Shown one piece after another: positions 17,378 through 26,301 of a stretch of 64,000 bases of DNA (position 1 is its first letter; the number at the start of each line of letters is the position of its first letter). Origin of the DNA: Firmicutes bacterium HGW-Firmicutes-1 (GTDB lineage: Bacteria; Bacillota; Clostridia; Lachnospirales; Vallitaleaceae); NCBI GenBank assembly GCA_002841625.1, contig PHAG01000014.1:1-64000 (forward strand). Reading direction: 5' to 3'. The notes under the pieces were generated by a model, which was not told where the DNA came from, did not search any database, and saw nothing but the letters and a program-made list of their open reading frames with translations. The translations under genes were made by a program, and so were the position numbers.

Positions 17378-17512
17378 CTATACATCCCCTCTTTTAATCG
17401 ATTGCTTCTTAGTCGTTCTGTTTTTATTAGCGCTTTCCCTCGTAATTGGTGTTTGCCAATCACTTTTAACCATTCTCGCAAGCTTATTATCTGGTTGACT
17501 ATCCTTTGGCAT
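17378..17512 (-). CDS. Small basic hydrophilic protein, 44 aa, unknown
   Basis: MPKDSQPDNKLARMVKSD... ending KRGDV, rich in Lys, Arg, Asn and Gln. The evidence that this is a gene is a strong ribosome site (AAAGGAGGAAG) 6 to 7 bases before ATG at 17512, overlapping the end of the HMA-like gene upstream (15 bases between stop and start). Composition resembles small basic clostridial proteins, but I recognise no family. Function unknown. Confidence 0.55.
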   Translation of the reverse strand: MPKDSQPDNKLARMVKSDWQTPITRESANKNRTTKKQSIKRGDV

Positions 17513-17527
17513 TTTGCACTTCCTCCT

Positions 17528-17749
17528 TTATGAATATTGTTCTTCCCCCAAAACTTTAAGTCCAGTACTTCTTATGCATTCTTTAATTTCTAAAACTGAT
17601 GCAGGATTGTTGTATTCGATTTCAATACAACTTTCTCCTCTATCAACAGCAACCTCTTGAACTCCTTCAATTTTATCTAAAGCATTTTTTATTTGTTGCT
17701 TTTCAATGTTATTTCTAACACCATCAATTTTAAATGTAATCTTGTTCAT
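17528..17749 (-). CDS. HMA-fold (CopZ-like) small protein lacking the CxxC metal site
   Basis: 73 residues with the beta-alpha-beta-beta-alpha-beta pattern of heavy-metal-associated domains: ITFKIDGVRN, helix QIKNALDKIEGV, QEVAVDRGESCIEIEYNN, helix VLEIKECIRSTG, LKVLGEE. The metal-binding M-x-C-x-x-C loop is absent: residues 8-15 read IDGVRNNI, and the only cysteines are one in ESCIE and one in KECIR. It is thus an HMA-like protein that cannot bind copper in the usual way. It precedes the 44-aa gene in a probable two-gene unit. A TAAATGAACAAG start with AGAGGTGATT upstream is good. Confidence 0.72.
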   Translation of the reverse strand: MNKITFKIDGVRNNIEKQQIKNALDKIEGVQEVAVDRGESCIEIEYNNPASVLEIKECIRSTGLKVLGEEQYS

Positions 17750-17916
17750 TTAATCACCTCTGGAATTAGTAATTTGCATTGGCTTATCATAATATGCTGG
17801 TATAGTTTTCAAATTGAATACTGTCACCCTTTTATATCTTCTTGAATACAATAAGTATGTAAAAATACCTAATTGTGGTATAATATTAACGAATATTTTG
17901 AAATGAGGTGTCTATA

Positions 17917-18750
17917 TTGAAATTAAGATTGTTCAGTGTTTTCAAAGAGCTTGCCATACGCATACAAAGTGATGATATTTCAGCATGGGCTGCTAAGTTA
18001 ACATTTTTTCTTCTACTATCAATCTTTCCATTCTTAATTTTTATTATGGAATTATTAAATCATATAACAATTGATACAGAAAGTGTATATGAGCTTACTC
18101 AATTATTCCCACAAGAAATAATCTCAATATTCACATTAATCATCGAGGATATCTCAAATGTTGAAACCTCCTCTTCGGTATTGCCAATTGCAATTGTTGC
18201 TGCAATTTGGTCCGCATCTAAAGGTATCATGGCTATTATCGGTGGTTTAAATATGGCTTATAAAGAAAAAGAAACCCGTTCATATATTTACTTACGCGCA
18301 CTTTCGTTAATATATACTGTTGCATTTGCTTTCATACTATTGATTACTTTAGGCTTTATTGTATTTGGCAACAAGATTATTGGCTTATTGATGATTAACA
18401 TACCAGTTCTATCAGAGTGGACCTATACCATTGATATTATTAGATTAATATCTTCTGTGATCTTAACCTTTTTATTTTTCATACTTCTATATAACGCAAC
18501 CCCTAATCGAAAAATAATGATTAGAGATGTGATGCCAGGCGCATTTTTCGCAACTATTAGTTGGATTTTTGTTTCATATTTCTTCTCGATCTATGTAAAT
18601 ACATCTAAAAGCTTTTCTTATATGTACGGCAGCCTTACTAGTATTATCCTATTGCTTGTCTGGTTATATGTATCAAGTACAATAATTATGCTAGGTGGAG
18701 AAATAAACGCAATAAATTCGGAACACAAGAAAAAGCGTAGAGCAATTTAA
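17917..18750 (+). CDS. YihY/BrkB family inner-membrane protein
   Basis: 277 residues from TTG at 17917, chosen because GAGGTG lies 6 bases upstream; GTG at 17908 would add three residues but sits inside that ribosome site. About six membrane helices are visible (FFLLLSIFPFLIFIMELL; VLPIAIVAAIWSASKGIMAI; IYTVAFAFILLITLGFIVF; LISSVILTFLFFILLY; FFATISWIFVSYFFSIYV; SIILLLVWLYVSSTIIMLGGEINA). The family signature WSASKG...MAYK and the C-terminal GGEINA are present. The family was once called ribonuclease BN but is a membrane protein of unclear role. The last residues (KKKRRAI) and stop are encoded by the first bases of an 81-bp tandem repeat. Confidence 0.87.
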   Translation: MKLRLFSVFKELAIRIQSDDISAWAAKLTFFLLLSIFPFLIFIMELLNHITIDTESVYELTQLFPQEIISIFTLIIEDISNVETSSSVLPIAIVAAIWSASKGIMAIIGGLNMAYKEKETRSYIYLRALSLIYTVAFAFILLITLGFIVFGNKIIGLLMINIPVLSEWTYTIDIIRLISSVILTFLFFILLYNATPNRKIMIRDVMPGAFFATISWIFVSYFFSIYVNTSKSFSYMYGSLTSIILLLVWLYVSSTIIMLGGEINAINSEHKKKRRAI

Positions 18751-18905
18751 TTTACAATATATATCTGTCGCTTTTTCCAATTACTATATAAAACATTCAA
18801 AATTAACAAGAAAAAGCGTAGAACAATTTAATTTACAATATATATCTGTCGCTTTTTCCAATTGCTATATAAAATATTCAAAATTAACAGAAAAAGCGTA
18901 GCATT
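18725..18905. repeat. 81-bp tandem repeat, two full units plus a partial third
   Basis: Unit 1 is 18725-18805, unit 2 is 18806-18886, and a partial unit starts at 18887. The two full units differ at about four positions. Each contains a hairpin, AGAAAAAGCG ... CGCTTTTTCC, with TTTACAATATATATCTGT in the loop. Unit 1 overlaps the last 26 bases of the YihY-family gene. The array lies between two convergent genes and can act as a terminator in both directions. Confidence 0.85.
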
Positions 18906-18912
18906 CCGTTTT

Positions 18913-21381
18913 TTATTTGACTGTAATTATTTCTGCTCCCCGATAATAATGCTGAAGTATTTCTTCATTTGAGTACCCTAAATCAACCATTGCCTTTGCT
19001 CCGTTTTGACTCATACCAGCACCATGACCATAGCCGCCCCCACTAAAAGTTACTTCGATTAAATTTTTTTTATCATCGTATTTTTTATCCATTACATAAA
19101 ATGCACTTGGCATTAAATTCATATCCTTTGTTGTATTACCATCATTTTTAGTAATGACTACATTTGCTCCACCTTCAATCAGGTTTGTTGGGGAAATCAA
19201 CGCTCTAATGTTGTATTCTGTAGATATTTTATAAACACCTTTTGTACCTTGAACAACCAATTCAGTTATAATACCACTTTCACCTCTTGAATAAATCCAC
19301 AAATCTATTAGTTCACCTATATCATCAACTTCCCTACTTCTAAAAACATCTTCCTTGTCAAGCGTCTTTATTAACTTAGGTTGTATATCATATCTAGGTC
19401 CAATTGATTTATTGATAGTTGCTTCAATTTGCTTAGTTGTCATTTTTGTTGTCCATCTGTACCAAGGAAATTCCGAATCATAGGAAGGAAGCTTGTTATT
19501 TAAAATAAATTTCTTAAAGTCTTCTTCATTACTTAAGTCATCGGATATCTTGCCTTTATCATTTTGATAACTCGAAACCAGATAGGGCGAGGAAGCAGTT
19601 GGGAATTCTTTGGTTAAGTAGTTAGCCCATACATCCCCTCCATCTGCAGTAACACCGCAAGAAGTTGAAAAGAAATTGGTGGATATAACATTCCCTTGAT
19701 ATGCTAACAATTGACCCTTGGTTTCATTTACTGCTTTTATTGAAACATCAGTTTCGGTAGTATTATTGTAAACCTGACTCGAAACACTATCATCAACATG
19801 TGCACCATACTTGCAAAATCTATTGCCATATATTTGATTATAAGCATAACTTCTTGCACATATCGCTTGTACCTTCGCAGCTTCAACTCCATAGGAGGTC
19901 GGCATTTCACTTGGCACTACACTGTATAAGTATTGTTCAAAGTCTACCTCATTTACAATCAAATAGCCTTCTGCTACTTTTTCTACTTCAATTACCCCAC
20001 GATATTGAGGATGAAACATATCCCCTCCTCCTCTTTTTATTGAAACTATTTTTATCTTCTTGTCATCTTGAGGAATAAAAGTAACTCTCTCTCCCATCTC
20101 AAGTTCCATTTTATTTAAATCCGTTATTACTTCCGCATTCACCTCTTCATCATTACTTCCATGTTTTATCGTATATGATTCAGACGCTGTTATTTGTACG
20201 TTTTCGTGGAAAACCTGCTTAAAGCCAGTGTTATTTATTAATACGCGAATATGATCAATCTTAACCTTTTCTCTTATAATTGCAGCAACCACTTGATTCT
20301 CATCCAATACGAAAGTGGCTGTATCATACCCAACTATAATTGCCTTGTAACTAGTAAAGATAGGCTCTTGAAAAACATCATAAAACTTAATGTCTTCTGC
20401 TAGCTTCATCTTTCCTATTCCTTGAATTTCAACCTCATTATCAGTAATTTTACTAATTACTCCTTTTGTAGTTCTATTCTTTTCAGTAATAGAAATGATC
20501 TCATTGTTTATAAGTTGCAAATCAGCAATAAAACCTTTTTTACTTTCTATATTTAATGACTTTTCAATCGGTATTTTTCTTGATACTCCCCCCATAAAAA
20601 CTTCTGCAACTAACGTATCCTTGCTTAGATCAACAACATAGGCGTTTGTTAGTAATGGCTTTTCATCAACAATTTCTTTTATATATAATACTTCTGTATC
20701 TTTTACAGTAACTAAAATTTCCTTATTAATACAGCCGTCCATCGCAATTCCTTCAAAAGAATACTTTCCTTTATCTGTAGCCATCTCCCAGCCTAGTAAC
20801 TCACTACTTAATGTTGGTGTTGCAAAAACATATAGTTTTATCTCAGTTGGTCTAACAGTGTCCTCTTGTCCTGAAGCGATGGCTTCAAAGAGCTTGAGCC
20901 AATTTGCATATGAAATCTCTTTCTGTTCATTTCCAGTAATATCTATTCCTAGACCAATTAAATCAACCTTAAACTTATCTGCAATATACTGAGCTTCCTT
21001 ATATGTCAATGGATCAAGTGGATTTAAATGATTGCCTTCTGGAACAAACCACTCTTCAATAATTGCAACATTAAAATATTTATCAAACCACTCCTCTTTT
21101 TTAGAATCTTCAAATTCAATTTCTCTATCTTTTACAAGAATAGTATCCTTTTCTTCTTTTACCAGTGCAATCATTTTTATCGCCAATCCTTTAGAAATAA
21201 TCTTTGGGATCTCATATTGTACCTCAATAAATAATTCTTGATTGTTGATATTTGCTTTTTCTTCTAGACCTTCTTTTTGTTTTAGTTTATTTACACCTGT
21301 AGTAGGATCTATGGCAATCATAATAATTACAACAATAACAGCTAAAAGCATCATTAAATTTGGCATATGATTCTTTTTCAT
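18913..21381 (-). CDS. SpoIID/LytB-domain protein
   Basis: 822 residues. Residues 5-24 are a hydrophobic signal-anchor (MMLLAVIVVIIMIAIDPTT). A long N-terminal region of mixed beta structure follows (to about 440). Residues about 455-815 are a SpoIID domain: YRGVIEVE, YLYSVVPSEMPTSYG, AAKVQAICARSYA, FFSTSCGVTADGGDVW and the terminal GGGYGHGAGMSQNGAKAM. SpoIID is a lytic transglycosylase of forespore engulfment (about 340 residues); related LytB proteins enhance amidases. This protein is much longer and stands alone, so it is probably a wall-remodelling paralogue rather than SpoIID itself. It acts outside the membrane. Confidence 0.87.
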   Translation of the reverse strand: MKKNHMPNLMMLLAVIVVIIMIAIDPTTGVNKLKQKEGLEEKANINNQELFIEVQYEIPKIISKGLAIKMIALVKEEKDTILVKDREIEFEDSKKEEWFDKYFNVAIIEEWFVPEGNHLNPLDPLTYKEAQYIADKFKVDLIGLGIDITGNEQKEISYANWLKLFEAIASGQEDTVRPTEIKLYVFATPTLSSELLGWEMATDKGKYSFEGIAMDGCINKEILVTVKDTEVLYIKEIVDEKPLLTNAYVVDLSKDTLVAEVFMGGVSRKIPIEKSLNIESKKGFIADLQLINNEIISITEKNRTTKGVISKITDNEVEIQGIGKMKLAEDIKFYDVFQEPIFTSYKAIIVGYDTATFVLDENQVVAAIIREKVKIDHIRVLINNTGFKQVFHENVQITASESYTIKHGSNDEEVNAEVITDLNKMELEMGERVTFIPQDDKKIKIVSIKRGGGDMFHPQYRGVIEVEKVAEGYLIVNEVDFEQYLYSVVPSEMPTSYGVEAAKVQAICARSYAYNQIYGNRFCKYGAHVDDSVSSQVYNNTTETDVSIKAVNETKGQLLAYQGNVISTNFFSTSCGVTADGGDVWANYLTKEFPTASSPYLVSSYQNDKGKISDDLSNEEDFKKFILNNKLPSYDSEFPWYRWTTKMTTKQIEATINKSIGPRYDIQPKLIKTLDKEDVFRSREVDDIGELIDLWIYSRGESGIITELVVQGTKGVYKISTEYNIRALISPTNLIEGGANVVITKNDGNTTKDMNLMPSAFYVMDKKYDDKKNLIEVTFSGGGYGHGAGMSQNGAKAMVDLGYSNEEILQHYYRGAEIITVK

Positions 21382-21760
21382 TTATTTCTCCCTCCTAAGC
21401 TTATCCTAAATTCTTTGTGCCATAATTCATTATATGGTATATCTATCAAATTTAATACCATTTTATTTTTACTCAAAATGATGGATTATTCTTCAGTGGC
21501 TTCATAATTTCGAAATTACGAATGCAGTATTCTTTTACCGCTTTAACGCGTTACTGGTAATAAATCACGAAAATACCCTGTTTATTCTAGAATTTTTGTG
21601 TTTATTTATAATTGGTGGCAACAAAAATAATATAGCAGATGTATGTTTGTGAATTTTTATAATTTCCATCCTTCATTTTCTTGTATTAGCTTAGGCTTTG
21701 TGTTATAATACAAGGACGCAAAAAAGATATTTGGAATACTACTAAAGGAGGCAGTGGCTG
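21382..21760. other. Divergent intergenic region between the SpoIID-domain gene and gltB
   Basis: 379 bases, AT-rich, no credible reading frame. It holds the gltB promoter near its right end. An imperfect palindrome, TTCGAAATTACGAA (about 21507-21520), lies in the middle. I see no long leader structure or T-box. Confidence 0.5.
21681..21709 (+). promoter_or_regulatory. Promoter of gltBD
   Basis: TTGTAT (21681-21686), 17 bases, TATAAT (21704-21709). Transcription would start about 45 bases before the gltB ATG, which has an AAAGGAGG ribosome site. Confidence 0.7.
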
Positions 21761-24700
21761 ATGAAGCATTCTTATGGTTTACCCCCTAAACAAGGTCTAT
21801 ATGATCCTCAGCTTGAAAAAGATAGTTGTGGAGTTGGATTTGTTGCTCATATTAAAGGCGAAAAATCTCATAATATTGTTAAACAAGGATTAGAAGTACT
21901 CGTAAATTTAACGCATAGAGGTGCAGTGGGCGCTGACGCTAATACTGGTGATGGAGCTGGTATTTTAATTCAAATACCTCATAATTTTTTATTAAAGGAA
22001 ACTGAAAAAATTGGTTTCTCCCTCCCTAACGAAGGCGAATACGCTGTTGGAATGTTATTTTTACCACAAGAACCAAATGCGAGATATTACTGTGAGGGAA
22101 TATGTGAGAAAGCATTAATTAAGGAAGAACTCAAATTAATTGGTTGGAGAAATGTGCCTATCAGTGAAGCAGCATGTGGTTTGACTGCAAGTGGAACAAG
22201 GCCAATGATACATCAATTATTTATAGAAAAAGGCGAATTCTCAACGGAAGCCTTTGAACGCAAATTATATGTTGTTAGAAAACAAATTGAAAACGCTGTT
22301 CGACAAGCAAAACATACTTACACTGAATCATTTTATGTTTGTAGCATGTCCAGCAAGGTAATGATATATAAAGGTCAGCTACTGGCTCATCAAATACCTG
22401 ATTTCTTTCCAGATTTACAAGACGAATCAATGACAAGTGCGATTGCTTTGGTGCATCAACGATATAGTACAAATACTTTTCCATCTTGGGATCGTGCCCA
22501 ACCATTTAGATTTTTAGCACATAACGGTGAAATCAATACTTTACGTGGTAATGTTAACTGGATGAATGCACGTGAAGGTATTTTAAAATCAGATGCTCTC
22601 GGCAGTGACATTAAGAAACTCTTTCCTATTATCGAACCATCTGGATCAGATTCAGCTAATTTAGATAATGCACTTGAACTATTAGTTGCTAGCGGTAAAT
22701 CTTTAGCTCATGCTGTATGTATGCTGATCCCTGAAGCTTGGCAAGAATATGCTTCAATGGATGAGGATAAAAAAGGATTCTACGAATACCATGCTGGCTT
22801 GATGGAGCCTTGGGATGGTCCTGCAGCAATTGCCTTTACTGATGGCGTTCAAATTGGTGCTACTCTTGATAGAAATGGACTTCGTCCTGCTAGATACTTA
22901 ATTACAGACGACGATTTGGTAGTTATGGCGTCTGAAACAGGTACACTTACCTTTGATAATAAAACCATCATTAAAAAAGGTCGTCTTCAACCTGGACGCA
23001 TGTTTTTAATTGATACAAATGAAGGTCGTATTATTTCTGATGAAGAAATCAAACAGACCTTAGCTAGTGAAAAACCTTATAAAGAATGGATTGAAAACAA
23101 CAAAATAGTACTAGATGAACTTGAAGTACCACATAAAATAACGCCGTTAGGTAGCGATAGATTACTACAGTTGCAAAAAATATATTCTTACTCAGAAGAA
23201 GAGTTAAAAAAAGTGTTGGCTCCGATGGCTGCTACAGGAAAAGAAATGATTGGCTCAATGGGAAATGATGCTTCCTTAGCTGTTTTATCAAAGGAACCTC
23301 AGCTTCTCTTTAATTACTTTAAACAATTATTTGCACAAGTAACAAATCCGCCTATTGATCCAATTAGAGAAAGACTTGTAATGTCTTTAATCCAGTTTTT
23401 AGGCGATCGCGGTAACTTATTATCACCTTTAGCAGAAGATAATAATGTTAATTTCATTGAACTTAAACAACCCATTTTAGACAATGCTTCCTTTGAAAAG
23501 ATTGTCCATATTAATCATAAGGATTTTAGATCTATCAAAATACCTACGGTCTTCCCCGTTGTTAAAGGCGGCCAAGGTTTAGAAGAAGCACTTGAAGAAA
23601 TCAACAATAATGTAGTAGATAATATCAAGGAAGGTTACAATTTAATTATTTTATCTGATAGAAATGTAGATAAGTATCATGCTCCAATACCAAGTTTATT
23701 AGCTGCAGCATCTGTACATCACCATTTAATTCAACAAAAATTACGTATGAATGTTGATTTAATTATTGAAACAGGTGATGCAAGAGATGTTATGCATATG
23801 GCATTATTGATTGGATATGGTGCTGATGCCATTAACCCTTATATAGCATTTGATAGTATTGCACAATTAATGGACAAAGGTTTGTACATTAATATAGATG
23901 GACTTACTCATGAAAAAGCTTATATCAACTACCAAAAAGCTTTAGGTGATGGTTTGCTTAAAACCTTCTCTAAAATGGGAATTGGTACCCTTCAAAGTTA
24001 TCATGGTGCTCAGATTTTTGAAGCAGTTGGTATTAATAGCAAGGTAATCAATAAATACTTTATTGGTACACCTTCAAGAATTGAAGGTATTGGCCTAGAT
24101 GTAATTGCTAAAGAAGTTTCAACACGACATTCCAAAGCCTTTAATACCTTAAGAAACCCTTACACTGGTCTTGATGAAGGTAGTAGTCATCAATGGAGAA
24201 AGAATGGCGAAGAACATTTATTTAATCCAGAGACGATTACAAAACTACAACAATCTTGTAGAACAAATAATTACAGCCAATTCAAAGAATATTCTGCGCT
24301 TATTAATGATCAGAGCAAGAGATTAAATACGATCAGAGGCTTATTGAAGTTCAAAGCAGGAAAATCCATTTCAATTGATGAGGTTGAACCTTTAGAAAAT
24401 ATCTTAAAACGTTTTGCAACTGGAGCCATGTCCTTTGGGTCTTTAAGTGCTGAAGTACATCAAACGCTAGCAAAAGCGATGAACGCAATTGGTGCTAAAT
24501 CAAACTCTGGTGAAGGTGGCGAATCAAAAGAACGTTTATATGATTCTTCTCTTCGTAGCTCAATTAAGCAAGTAGCTTCAGGACGTTTTGGTGTTAACAC
24601 TGAATATCTTGTAAATTGTACAGAGCTTCAAATAAAAATGGCTCAAGGAGCAAAACCTGGTGAAGGTGGACATCTACCTGGTGATAAGGTATCCGTTGAT

Positions 24701-26290
24701 ATTGCAAAAGTACGTAATTCAACACCTGGTATTGATTTAATATCTCCCCCACCACATCATGATATTTATTCAATCGAGGATTTAGCACAATTAATCTTTG
24801 ACCTTAAGAATGTAAATGAAAAAGCAAGAATTAACGTTAAATTAGTATCCGAAGTTGGTGTTGGTACCGTTGCTGCAGGTGTAGCTAAAGCTCATGCAGA
24901 CGTTGTATTGATTTCTGGTCATGACGGGGGAACAGGCGCGGCTCCAGTAAGCTCAATCAAATATGTTGGTCTTCCATGGGAATTAGGTCTTGCTGAAACG
25001 CAACAAACCTTACTTATGAACGATTTGCGAAGTAGAATTGTTGTTCAAACTGATGGACAATTAAAAACAGGACGTGATGTAGCTATTGCCGCCCTCCTTG
25101 GTGCAGAGGAATATGGTTTTGCTACTGCTGCTCTTATTGTTTGTGGTTGTATCATGATGAGAAAATGTCAAAATAACACATGTCCAGTTGGTGTTGCAAC
25201 ACAAGATCCAGAACTTCGCAAGAATTTCAAAGGTGAACCAGAACATCTTATTAATTACTTCACCTTTATTGCATCTGAACTTCGTGAATATATGGCTCAA
25301 TTAGGCTTTAAAACCGTAGATGAAATGGTTGGACGTGTAGATATGCTTGAGCCAAATGAAGAAATCCTTGATTGGAAATCCAATAATATTGACTTCAATG
25401 CAATTCTTTACAGACCAGAATTACCATCTAGAATTCAACCAAGATGCGTAAAGGAACAAGACCATAATATAAGTGATATATTAGATAGACAGCTTATTGT
25501 TGATGCAAAAGCCGCATTAGAAAACGGTACTCCTGTCAAGAATGAGTATTCAATTAGAAATATCAATCGTACTGTAGGCACTATGCTTGCGGGTGAAATT
25601 GCACGTGTTACAAAAGGTGAATATTTACCTGATGACACTATTCATTATAAATTCAAAGGTTCAGCAGGACAAAGCTTTGGTGCCTTTGCAACAAAAGGAA
25701 TGACGCTTGAACTTGAAGGCGACTGTAATGATTACTTAGGTAAAGGACTGTCTGGAGGTAGACTTATTGTTTATCCACCAACTGATTCAAAGTTTGTAGC
25801 AAAAGATAATATCATTGTAGGTAATACTCTACTCTATGGAGCAATCTGTGGTGAAATTTATATCAATGGTATTGCAGGAGAACGTTTTGCTGTAAGAAAC
25901 TCTGGTGTTGATGCTGTAGTAGAAGGCGTTGGTGATCATGGATGTGAATATATGACTGGCGGAGTTGCTGTTATCCTTGGTAATACCGGCAGAAACTTCG
26001 CAGCAGGTATGAGTGGTGGTATGGCATTTGTCCTAGATGAAATTGGAGACTTTAAGGAAAAACGTTGTAATAAGCAAATTGTTATATTAGAGGCTCTACA
26101 TAGCGATGAAGATATTCTTAAAGTGAAAACCTTAATTGAAAATCATCTAAAATATACCAATAGTAAAAAGGCGAAAGAAGTACTTGATAACTTCGAAGCT
26201 TATATTCCGAAATTTGTTAAAGTAATTTCCCCAGCTTACAAAAAAATCTTAGCAAATAAATCAGCAGCCAACCTTGCTGCAGAAAATTAG
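21761..26290 (+). CDS. gltB: Glutamate synthase, large (alpha) subunit
   Basis: 1509 residues, full length. Cleavage before C23 (DSCGVGF) would expose the N-terminal nucleophile of the class II glutaminase domain, leaving a 22-residue propeptide. HQRYSTNTFPSW and LAHNGEINTLRGN confirm this domain. The central region and FMN-barrel synthase domain follow (GAMSFGSLSAEVH, SNSGEGGES, KPGEGGHLPG, ISGHDGGTGAAP). The [3Fe-4S] cysteines are C1130, C1136 and C1141 (CIMMRKCQNNTC). The C-terminal beta-helix GXGXG domain has GDHGCEYMTGG. The enzyme makes two glutamates from glutamine and 2-oxoglutarate. gltD follows after 11 bases. Confidence 0.97.
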   Translation: MKHSYGLPPKQGLYDPQLEKDSCGVGFVAHIKGEKSHNIVKQGLEVLVNLTHRGAVGADANTGDGAGILIQIPHNFLLKETEKIGFSLPNEGEYAVGMLFLPQEPNARYYCEGICEKALIKEELKLIGWRNVPISEAACGLTASGTRPMIHQLFIEKGEFSTEAFERKLYVVRKQIENAVRQAKHTYTESFYVCSMSSKVMIYKGQLLAHQIPDFFPDLQDESMTSAIALVHQRYSTNTFPSWDRAQPFRFLAHNGEINTLRGNVNWMNAREGILKSDALGSDIKKLFPIIEPSGSDSANLDNALELLVASGKSLAHAVCMLIPEAWQEYASMDEDKKGFYEYHAGLMEPWDGPAAIAFTDGVQIGATLDRNGLRPARYLITDDDLVVMASETGTLTFDNKTIIKKGRLQPGRMFLIDTNEGRIISDEEIKQTLASEKPYKEWIENNKIVLDELEVPHKITPLGSDRLLQLQKIYSYSEEELKKVLAPMAATGKEMIGSMGNDASLAVLSKEPQLLFNYFKQLFAQVTNPPIDPIRERLVMSLIQFLGDRGNLLSPLAEDNNVNFIELKQPILDNASFEKIVHINHKDFRSIKIPTVFPVVKGGQGLEEALEEINNNVVDNIKEGYNLIILSDRNVDKYHAPIPSLLAAASVHHHLIQQKLRMNVDLIIETGDARDVMHMALLIGYGADAINPYIAFDSIAQLMDKGLYINIDGLTHEKAYINYQKALGDGLLKTFSKMGIGTLQSYHGAQIFEAVGINSKVINKYFIGTPSRIEGIGLDVIAKEVSTRHSKAFNTLRNPYTGLDEGSSHQWRKNGEEHLFNPETITKLQQSCRTNNYSQFKEYSALINDQSKRLNTIRGLLKFKAGKSISIDEVEPLENILKRFATGAMSFGSLSAEVHQTLAKAMNAIGAKSNSGEGGESKERLYDSSLRSSIKQVASGRFGVNTEYLVNCTELQIKMAQGAKPGEGGHLPGDKVSVDIAKVRNSTPGIDLISPPPHHDIYSIEDLAQLIFDLKNVNEKARINVKLVSEVGVGTVAAGVAKAHADVVLISGHDGGTGAAPVSSIKYVGLPWELGLAETQQTLLMNDLRSRIVVQTDGQLKTGRDVAIAALLGAEEYGFATAALIVCGCIMMRKCQNNTCPVGVATQDPELRKNFKGEPEHLINYFTFIASELREYMAQLGFKTVDEMVGRVDMLEPNEEILDWKSNNIDFNAILYRPELPSRIQPRCVKEQDHNISDILDRQLIVDAKAALENGTPVKNEYSIRNINRTVGTMLAGEIARVTKGEYLPDDTIHYKFKGSAGQSFGAFATKGMTLELEGDCNDYLGKGLSGGRLIVYPPTDSKFVAKDNIIVGNTLLYGAICGEIYINGIAGERFAVRNSGVDAVVEGVGDHGCEYMTGGVAVILGNTGRNFAAGMSGGMAFVLDEIGDFKEKRCNKQIVILEALHSDEDILKVKTLIENHLKYTNSKKAKEVLDNFEAYIPKFVKVISPAYKKILANKSAANLAAEN

Positions 26291-26301
26291 GAGGTGTAGA
26301 G

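Noticed and set aside
17339-17533. Plus-strand 64-codon frame opposite the 44-aa gene
   Set aside because: No ribosome site and a low-complexity hydrophobic composition; the minus-strand 44-aa frame has a strong ribosome site and a coherent operon position.
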